DNA of 64,000 nt. Origin: Burkholderia sp. Bp9142. GTDB taxonomy: Bacteria; Pseudomonadota; Gammaproteobacteria; Burkholderiales; Burkholderiaceae. The first letter of the stretch is position 1. Every line of letters starts with the position of its first letter. A program made the translations under genes and the position numbers. The DNA lies in NCBI RefSeq assembly GCF_003853415.1, contig NZ_QTPP01000006.1, positions 204,415 to 268,414 on the forward strand, in the 5' to 3' direction. Below, piece by piece: positions 58,611-64,000 of the stretch. A model generated the notes under the pieces. The model saw only the letters and a list, made by a program, of their open reading frames with translations. It searched no databases and was not told where the DNA came from.

Positions 58611-59500
58611 ACGCACCGTCGTCCGTTCCGCCGCGCCAGCCCGGCGATACGCGCCGCTGGAAACCGACGCCGCTGATCGCGGGCACGGCCGCGCTGCACG
58701 CAGGTGCGCTCGCGGCCGTCGTCGCGCAACCGGCCGCCTGGCCGTGGGCCGCCGGCGGCGTGGTCGCGTCGCATCTCGCGCTGACCGCCGCGGGCCTGTG
58801 GCCGCGCAGCGCGCTGCTCGGGCCGAACTGGACTCGCCTGCCGGCCGATGCCGGCCGCCGGATCGCGCTGACGATCGACGACGGCCCGGACCCCGACGTC
58901 ACGCCGCGCGTGCTCGACCTGCTCGATCGTTACGATACGCGCGCCACGTTCTTCTGCATCGGCGATCTCGCGCGCCGCCATCCGCAGTGGATCGAGGCGA
59001 TCGTCGCGCGCGGCCACACGGTCGAGAACCACAGCCAGCGGCACCGGCATACGTTCTCGCTGTCGGGCCCCGCCGCACTGCGGCGCGAAGTCGCGGCGGC
59101 GCAGCAGACGCTGACCGAGATCGCCGGCACGCGCCCGCGCTTCTTCCGCGCGCCGGCCGGCCTGCGCAATCCGTTTCTCGAGCCGGTGCTCTGCGAGCTC
59201 GGCCTGCAACTCGCCAGCTGGACGCGGCGCGGCTTCGACACGCGCGCGCACGATGCGGGCATCGTTACGCGCCGCCTGCTGAACGGCCTGGCGCCCCGCG
59301 ACATCCTGCTCGTGCATGACGGTCACGCGGCGCGCGATGCGCGCGGCGAACCGGTCGTACTCGACGTGCTGCCGGCGCTGCTGCGCGCGGCTGCCGATGC
59401 ACAGTTGCAGTGGACCACGCTGCGCGCCGCGCTCGCGCCGGAGCCGCCCGCACCGCCCGGCCGGCCGGGCATGCCGGCACCCCCGTTTGATAAAATCTGA
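58607..59500 (+). CDS. NodB-type polysaccharide deacetylase in the aryl-polyene operon
   Basis: A 297-aa carbohydrate esterase family 4 protein. Two hydrophobic segments (about residues 22-66) anchor it, followed by the NodB domain: the Asp-Asp motif LTIDDGPDPD, the zinc His pair in ENHSQRH, FFRAPAGLRNP, and a late LVHDGH. It removes N-acetyl groups from sugars; here the sugar headgroup of the aryl-polyene glycolipid is a natural target. It overlaps the exporter gene by 4 nt. Confidence 0.88.
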   Translation: MNAPSSVPPRQPGDTRRWKPTPLIAGTAALHAGALAAVVAQPAAWPWAAGGVVASHLALTAAGLWPRSALLGPNWTRLPADAGRRIALTIDDGPDPDVTPRVLDLLDRYDTRATFFCIGDLARRHPQWIEAIVARGHTVENHSQRHRHTFSLSGPAALRREVAAAQQTLTEIAGTRPRFFRAPAGLRNPFLEPVLCELGLQLASWTRRGFDTRAHDAGIVTRRLLNGLAPRDILLVHDGHAARDARGEPVVLDVLPALLRAAADAQLQWTTLRAALAPEPPAPPGRPGMPAPPFDKI

Positions 59501-59563
59501 CCATGCCCGGCGCGCCCGCCAGCCCCGCTGCGGCGCCCGTTCCGGCCACCGGATGCGACCCTC

Positions 59564-60787
59564 GTGAAACCTCTCCTGCTCTCGCACTTCACCGCCACCA
59601 GCTGCATCGGCCGCGGCCTCGACGCGACCCTCACCGCGCTGCGCCACGCGCGCGGCGGACTCACGCCGTGCGACTTCGAGCGCGCCGAACTCGACACCTG
59701 GATCGGCTCGGTGGACAGCGTCGACGCACAGCCCGTGCGCGCGGATCTCGCCGACTTCGACTGCCGCAACAACCGCCTCGCGCAGCTCGGCCTCGTCCAG
59801 GACGGTTTCGCCGCGCGCGTCGCGGCAGCCGTGTCGCGCCACGGCGCTGCGCGCGTCGGCGTGTTCGTCGGCACGAGCACGTCCGGCATCCTCGAGACCG
59901 AACGCGCGTATGAGCAGCGCGATCCGGCGAGCGGCGCGCTGCCCGCCGGGTTCCGCTACGCGCATACGCACAACCCGTATTCGCCGGCCGCGTTCGTGCG
60001 CGCGTATTTCGCGCTGCGCGGGCCAGCGATGGCGATCTCGTCCGCGTGTTCGTCCGGCGCGAAGGTATTCGGCTCCGCGCGCCGGATGATCGAGGCGGGG
60101 CTGATCGATGCAGCCGTCGTCGGCGGCGTCGATTCGCTGTGCCTGACGACGCTGTACGGCTTCAATTCGCTCGAGCTGCTGTCGCGCCGGCCGTGCCGGC
60201 CGTTCGACGTCTCGCGCGACGGCATCTCGATCGGCGAAGCTGCGGCGTTCGCGCTGCTCGAACGCGTGCCGGATGCGCCCGCCGCGCTCGACGACGACGC
60301 GATCCTGCTGCTCGGCCTCGGTGAATCGAGCGATGCGCATCACATGTCGTCGCCGCATCCGGAAGGGCTCGGCGCGCGCATCGCGATCGAACAGGCGCTC
60401 GCGTCGGCCGGCCTCGATGCAAGCGACATCGACTACGTGAACCTGCACGGCACCGCGACGCCCAGCAACGACGCCGCCGAAAGCCGCGCCGTGGGCACGC
60501 TGCTCGCGCGCACGCCGTGCAGCTCGACGAAGGGAGCGACCGGCCACACGCTCGGCGCCGCCGGCGCGCTCGAAGCGGTCGTCGCCGCGCTCGCGCTGCG
60601 CGAGCAGTTCGTGCCGGCCGGCGTCAACACGGCGCAACCCGACCCGACGCTGGCCGCCGACTACGTGCTCGCGAGCCGCGACGCCCGCGTGCGGGCGGTC
60701 CTGTCCAATTCGTTCGGCTTCGGCGGCACGAATTGCAGCCTGATCCTCGGCCGCGCCGAGCACGCCCGCCGCCGGGAGCCGACATGA
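59564..60787 (+). CDS. Beta-ketoacyl-ACP synthase (FabF-like)
   Basis: A 407-aa condensing enzyme. The nucleophile is C162 in ISSACSSGA, with the two histidines in NLHGTATPSND and KGATGHTLGAAG, and the FGFGGTN tail motif. It extends the polyene chain with malonyl units. It starts with GTG. Its stop overlaps the next gene, a shorter KS-like protein, by 4 nt. Confidence 0.92.
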   Translation: MKPLLLSHFTATSCIGRGLDATLTALRHARGGLTPCDFERAELDTWIGSVDSVDAQPVRADLADFDCRNNRLAQLGLVQDGFAARVAAAVSRHGAARVGVFVGTSTSGILETERAYEQRDPASGALPAGFRYAHTHNPYSPAAFVRAYFALRGPAMAISSACSSGAKVFGSARRMIEAGLIDAAVVGGVDSLCLTTLYGFNSLELLSRRPCRPFDVSRDGISIGEAAAFALLERVPDAPAALDDDAILLLGLGESSDAHHMSSPHPEGLGARIAIEQALASAGLDASDIDYVNLHGTATPSNDAAESRAVGTLLARTPCSSTKGATGHTLGAAGALEAVVAALALREQFVPAGVNTAQPDPTLAADYVLASRDARVRAVLSNSFGFGGTNCSLILGRAEHARRREPT

Positions 60788-61602
60788 CACTCACCGCCTT
60801 CATCGAAAGCGTCGGCCTCGTCGGGCCGGGACTGAACGACTGGCCGCACGCGGCCGAGGTGCTCGCGGGCCGCGCGGCCTATGCCAGCGCGCGCACCGTG
60901 CTGCCGCCGCCGGCCGGCCTGCCGCCGGCCGAGCGCCGCCGCACGGGGCCCGTCGTGCGCGTCGCGCTCGCGGTCGGGCTCGAAGCGGCCGCCGCGAGCG
61001 GGCGCGATGCCGCCACGCTCGCGACCGTGTTCAGCGCGTCCGGCGGCGACGGCCAGAACTGCCACGCGATCTGCGAGACCCTCGCCGGCGACGATCGCCA
61101 CCTGTCGCCCACGCGCTTTCACAACTCCGTGCACAACGCGCCGGCGGGCTACTGGAGCATCGCGACCCGCGCGATGGCGACGTCGAACGTGCTGTGCGCG
61201 TACGACGGCAGCTTTGCCGCGGGCCTGCTCGAGAGCCTGTGCCAGGTCGCGGTCGATCGCGTGCCGAGCCTGCTGATCGCCTACGACACCGACTATCCGG
61301 AGCCGCTGCGCGCGGTGCGGCCGATCGTCGACGCATTCGGCGTCGCGCTCGTGCTCGCGCCCGACGCAAGCGAACGCGCGCTCGCGCGCATCGACGTGCA
61401 GCTCACCGACGCGCCGGCGACGACGCTCGCGAACCGCGAACTCGACGCGCTGCGCACCGGCAATCCGGCCGCGCGTGCGCTGCCGCTGCTCGACGCGCTC
61501 GCCGCGCGGCGTGCGACGCGCGTCGTGCTCGACTATCTGGAAGATGCGCGCGTGCAGGTCGATATCGCGCTGCCGGATGCCGCCGCGGAGCACGCGCAAT
61601 GA
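60784..61602 (+). CDS. Ketosynthase-like chain-length-factor protein
   Basis: A 272-aa protein of the Ketoacyl-synt_2 type. FSASGGDGQNCHAICETL and SPTRFHNSVHNAPAGYWSI are the family landmarks. It is far shorter than a ketosynthase and lacks the GTATPSND and GHTLGAAG histidine motifs, so it is probably a non-condensing partner of the ketosynthase that sets chain length. SNVLCAYDGS occupies the active-cysteine region. Confidence 0.87.
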   Translation: MTLTAFIESVGLVGPGLNDWPHAAEVLAGRAAYASARTVLPPPAGLPPAERRRTGPVVRVALAVGLEAAAASGRDAATLATVFSASGGDGQNCHAICETLAGDDRHLSPTRFHNSVHNAPAGYWSIATRAMATSNVLCAYDGSFAAGLLESLCQVAVDRVPSLLIAYDTDYPEPLRAVRPIVDAFGVALVLAPDASERALARIDVQLTDAPATTLANRELDALRTGNPAARALPLLDALAARRATRVVLDYLEDARVQVDIALPDAAAEHAQ

Positions 61603-62138
61603 CTGCGTCCGTCTCGACTCCGACTCCGACACCGCCGCTGATGACGACGCTCGATCGCGCATGGATCGCCGCGCACATTCCGCACGACGGCGCGATGTGC
61701 GTGCTCGACCGCGTCGAAGCATGGGATGCCGCGCGCATCCGCTGCAGCGCGACGAGCCACCGCGATCCGCACAACCCGCTGCGTTCGCGCGGCCGGCTCG
61801 CGGCGGTTTGCGGAATCGAATACGCGGCGCAGGCGATGGCCGTGCACGGCGCGCTGCTCGGTGCGCAACCGGCGCGGACGGAACATGCGCGGCCGCGCGC
61901 CGGCTATCTCGCGAGCGTGCGCAACGTCGACGCGTTCGTCGATCGGCTCGACACGTTCGCGCTGCCGCTGATCGTCGACGCCGAACGCATCGGCGGCGAC
62001 GACCGCTCCGTGCTGTACGGTTTCGCGCTGCGCTGCGGCGAGCGCGTGCTGCTCAGCGGCCGCGCCGCGGTGATGCTCGATGCATCGGCGGCCGGCCCAC
62101 TCGTTCCGCCGCCTGCCGGCCGCGCGGACCCTCGATGA
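61599..62138 (+). CDS. Hotdog-fold 3-hydroxyacyl-ACP dehydratase (ApeP-like)
   Basis: A 179-aa dehydratase-like protein. HIPHDGAMCVLDRVEAWD resembles the FabZ/ApeP entry motif, and CGIEYAAQAMAVHGALL forms the central helix. It should complement the dehydratase domain of the ligase fusion to keep the chain conjugated. Start by ATGA overlap; an ATG at 61641 is possible. Confidence 0.84.
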   Translation: MTASVSTPTPTPPLMTTLDRAWIAAHIPHDGAMCVLDRVEAWDAARIRCSATSHRDPHNPLRSRGRLAAVCGIEYAAQAMAVHGALLGAQPARTEHARPRAGYLASVRNVDAFVDRLDTFALPLIVDAERIGGDDRSVLYGFALRCGERVLLSGRAAVMLDASAAGPLVPPPAGRADPR

Positions 62139-62160
62139 ATTTGCCCAAGGAAACCAGGCC

Positions 62161-62454
62161 GTGAAAGCACGTCAGTTCATTTGCACCGCGTTCGTTCTCG
62201 CGCTGATCAGCCCGATCGCGCACGCGGACATGTCGGAAGTGAAGCAGGACATCAAGCGCGATTCGAAGGAAGCCGCGCACAAGACCGGCGAGGCCGCGCG
62301 CAGCTTCGGCCATGCGACCGCGAGCGCCGCGAAGACGGTCGGCCACGGCATCGCACATGCGTCGCGCGAGGGCTGGGATGCCACCAAGCGCACGACGAAG
62401 CGGATCTTCCACAAGAACGATTCGGGCGCAGGCGCCGAGAAAAGCCACGATTGA
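62161..62454 (+). CDS. Small Lys/Ala/His-rich exported protein
   Basis: A 97-aa protein, starting at a GTG with AAGGA 9 nt upstream. A signal peptide (FICTAFVLALISPIAHA) is followed by a charged amphipathic stretch of repeated Lys/Ala/Thr units (SKEAAHKTGEAARSFGHATA, AKTVGHGIAHASREGW). The repeats are reminiscent of LEA-like or phasin-like helices. No family recognised. Last gene of the plus arm. Confidence 0.7.
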   Translation: MKARQFICTAFVLALISPIAHADMSEVKQDIKRDSKEAAHKTGEAARSFGHATASAAKTVGHGIAHASREGWDATKRTTKRIFHKNDSGAGAEKSHD

Positions 62455-62934
62455 GTGTAGGCGGCCCGCGCACCGCAGACGGGATGCGCGGGATGCGGCA
62501 CGACCGTTGAGCGCGCCGATGCCGCACCGCCACCGTCATCGCGCGCTGCCGCGCGTGCGGCGCGCCGGCCTGCGTGCGAGGCACTTGCCGTACGCGACGA
62601 GCCAGCAATCGCGATGATCGAAGTTGCGCAGCAGCCGCGCGCGGCGCCGCTCGAGCCAGTGAAGCGCGATCGCCATCGTCAGCGCGACGGCCAGTGCCGA
62701 GCCGCCGATCGCGAGTCCCATCCAGGTCTCACCCATGCCTCCTCCGGAATGCGAGGCCGGTACGGCGCGCCTGCCGCGACACGGTGGCCGGACCGCGGGC
62801 GCACACTGCCCGCCGCACGCGCAGCGAGCCTGCGTCCGTGATCCGTCACCGCGCGCGTGCGCGCCGCCCCGGCGCTGGATACAGCGGGAGCACGGCCCGG
62901 ACGCGCGCGCGAACGCCGCCCGGGCCGCCGCGCG
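62455..62934. other. Gap between the aryl-polyene operon and phaB
   Basis: 480 bases. Apart from the small minus-strand ORF at 62536-62736, nothing protein-like is seen. No clear terminator with a T-tract follows the last plus-strand gene. Confidence 0.4.
62536..62736 (-). CDS. Small membrane protein, hypothetical
   Basis: A 66-aa frame with a single hydrophobic helix near the N-terminus (LAIGGSALAVALTMAIALHW) followed by an Arg-rich cytoplasmic tail. GGAGG lies 4 nt before the ATG. Size, signal and spacing favour a real gene, but no family is recognised. It is downstream of phaB on the same strand (gap about 200 nt). Confidence 0.5.
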   Translation of the reverse strand: MGETWMGLAIGGSALAVALTMAIALHWLERRRARLLRNFDHRDCWLVAYGKCLARRPARRTRGSAR

Positions 62935-63678
62935 TCAGTGCATGTGCTGGCCGCCGTTGATCGCGATGTTGGAGCCCGTCACGAAGCCGGCCTCCTCCGA
63001 GCACAGATACGCGACCAGCGCCGCGACTTCCTCGGGTTGACCGAGCCGTCCCGCCGGAATCTGCGGAAGGATCTTCGTATCGAGGATGTCCTGCGGGATC
63101 GCCGTCACCATCTTCGTCGCGAGATAGCCCGGCGACACCGTGTTCACCGTCACGCCCTTGCGCGCGATCTCGAGCGCGAGCGATTTCGTGAAGCCGTGCA
63201 TGCCGGCCTTCGCCGCCGCGTAGTTGGTCTGGCCGACCGAACCCTTCGAGCCGTTGACCGACGCGATGTTGACGATGCGCCCCCAGCCGCGCTCGACCAT
63301 GCCGTCGCAAACCGGCTTCGTCATGTTGAACACGGAATCGAGGTTGGTGCGGATCACCGCATCCCAGTTGACCTTGTCGAGCTTGCGCAGCGTCATGTCG
63401 CGCGTGATGCCGGCATTGTTCACCAGGATGTCGACCGGGCCGACGTCCCGGACGATCTTCTCGATGCACTGCTGGCACGAATCGTGATCGGCCACGTCCA
63501 CCGGATACGCGTGGAATTCGCGGCCGGCCGCATGCATCTCGGTCAGCCAGCGATCGGCGCCCGCATTGTTCGGCGAATACGTGACCACGACCCGGTGGCC
63601 CGCATCGTGCAACCGGATGCTGATTGCTTCGCCGAGGCCGCCCATCCCACCTGTCACAACTGCAATTCGCTTAGTCAT
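62935..63678 (-). CDS. phaB: Acetoacetyl-CoA reductase
   Basis: A 247-aa short-chain dehydrogenase that reduces acetoacetyl-CoA to (R)-3-hydroxybutyryl-CoA with NADPH for polyhydroxybutyrate. VTGGMGGLGEAIS, NNAGITRDMTLRK, IVNIASVNGSKGSVGQTNYA and the ending INGGQHMH closely match PhaB of Cupriavidus. The ATG at 63678 is used; a TTG six codons upstream is unlikely. It follows phaA on the same strand. Confidence 0.93.
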   Translation of the reverse strand: MTKRIAVVTGGMGGLGEAISIRLHDAGHRVVVTYSPNNAGADRWLTEMHAAGREFHAYPVDVADHDSCQQCIEKIVRDVGPVDILVNNAGITRDMTLRKLDKVNWDAVIRTNLDSVFNMTKPVCDGMVERGWGRIVNIASVNGSKGSVGQTNYAAAKAGMHGFTKSLALEIARKGVTVNTVSPGYLATKMVTAIPQDILDTKILPQIPAGRLGQPEEVAALVAYLCSEEAGFVTGSNIAINGGQHMH

Positions 63679-63842
63679 CCTATAAGTTACAGACAAATAA
63701 AGTAGTCAATGGTGCGGGGCGGCGGCATCGCACATGCTGCCGCCCCACCGCTGCGGTGCGCTGGCGTCCGCAAGGCGGACACGGCGCGCACCGGAACATC
63801 ACGCTTGTTGTTGGTAGCTTGTTTTGCGCGAAGTTTGCTTCG

Positions 63843-63876
63843 CGCGTGTGCGGCGCAGGCCGGCGCCGCACACGCG
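63843..63876 (-). other. Strong hairpin between phaA and phaB
   Basis: A 14-bp perfect stem (arm CGCGTGTGCGGCGC) with a 6-nt loop, 20 nt after the phaA stop. There is no T-run. It may stabilise the phaA mRNA end or attenuate phaB expression. A second, imperfect hairpin lies at 63716-63746 in the phaB leader. Confidence 0.5.
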
Positions 63877-63895
63877 CAATCTCGTCAGACCCTGC

Positions 63896-64000
63896 TCAAC
63901 CGCGCTCGACCGCGAGCGCCACGCCCATCCCGCCGCCGATGCACAGCGACGCCAGCCCGCGCTTCGCGTCGCGCTTGACCATCTCGTGCAGCAGCGTCAC
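63896..64000 (-). CDS. phaA: Acetyl-CoA acetyltransferase, 3' end only
   Basis: The last 34 codons of a thiolase entering from the right edge. The translation ends with [20 protein letters not shown], which contains the C-terminal active cysteine and glycine-rich loop of PhaA/AtoB thiolases. Upstream of phaB in transcription, as in phaCAB operons. Partial at the window end. Confidence 0.93.
   Translation of the reverse strand: MTLLHEMVKRDAKRGLASLCIGGGMGVALAVERG

Overview
The window is a GC-rich, densely packed chromosomal segment. It looks like Burkholderia (probably Burkholderia sensu lato, cepacia-complex-like), judging from the aspS-DUF502-FmdB and ubiE/ubiJ/ubiB neighbourhoods, the cyo oxidase, the N-terminal-dehydrogenase form of the beta-oxidation bifunctional protein, and a phaA-phaB pair. 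This assignment is inference from gene content; no 16S rRNA gene is present. I saw no insertion sequence, prophage, CRISPR array, tRNA or rRNA gene.

Layout. Bases 1-25518 are essentially one long minus-strand block. Read in the direction of transcription it holds: a giant FAD/Fe-S oxidoreductase; HIT and DUF971 proteins; ubiquinone genes ubiE, ubiJ and ubiB around a Tim44-like protein; a TPMT-type methyltransferase; FmdB and DUF502 proteins; aspS; nudB and a ClsB-like phospholipase D; a TetR regulator with an acyl-CoA dehydrogenase / bifunctional enzyme / thiolase beta-oxidation set; an enoyl-CoA isomerase-like protein; and cyoA-cyoB at the left edge. Bases 26094-28454 (+) carry ilvA and queF. 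Bases 28564-32899 form a D-amino-acid module: RidA, N-acyl-D-amino-acid deacylase and RpiR regulator on minus, with a divergent D-serine dehydratase-like PLP enzyme on plus. Bases 33064-41248 are accessory single genes (DJ-1/PfpI, MarR with MFS pump, EcsC, esterase, CHRD, class II aldolase, PLD lipoprotein), plus a candidate small RNA near 38430-38500. Bases 41473-47028 are an L-lactate utilisation locus: a GntR regulator divergent from lutA-lutC-lutB-lldP, with a well-formed operator and promoter between them. An M48 lipoprotein protease follows.

The most interesting region is 48050-62454, a divergent aryl-polyene / xanthomonadin-like pigment locus. The left arm (minus) encodes an acyl carrier protein, a ketoreductase, a chorismatase (XanB2/Hyg5 family) and a glycosyltransferase. 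The right arm (plus) encodes a membrane protein, an AMP-ligase fused to a hotdog dehydratase, an acyltransferase, a LolA-like carrier, an MMPL exporter, a NodB-type deacetylase, a ketosynthase, a truncated ketosynthase partner, a second dehydratase and a small Lys/Ala/His-rich secreted protein. Together they are expected to prime a hydroxybenzoyl starter made from chorismate, extend and dehydrate it on the carrier protein, attach the chain to a membrane lipid or sugar carrier, and export it to the outer membrane. The window closes with phaB and the 3' end of phaA (polyhydroxyalkanoate precursor synthesis).

Many start codons were moved inward from the longest open frame using Shine-Dalgarno placement and ATGA overlaps; these choices are stated per gene.
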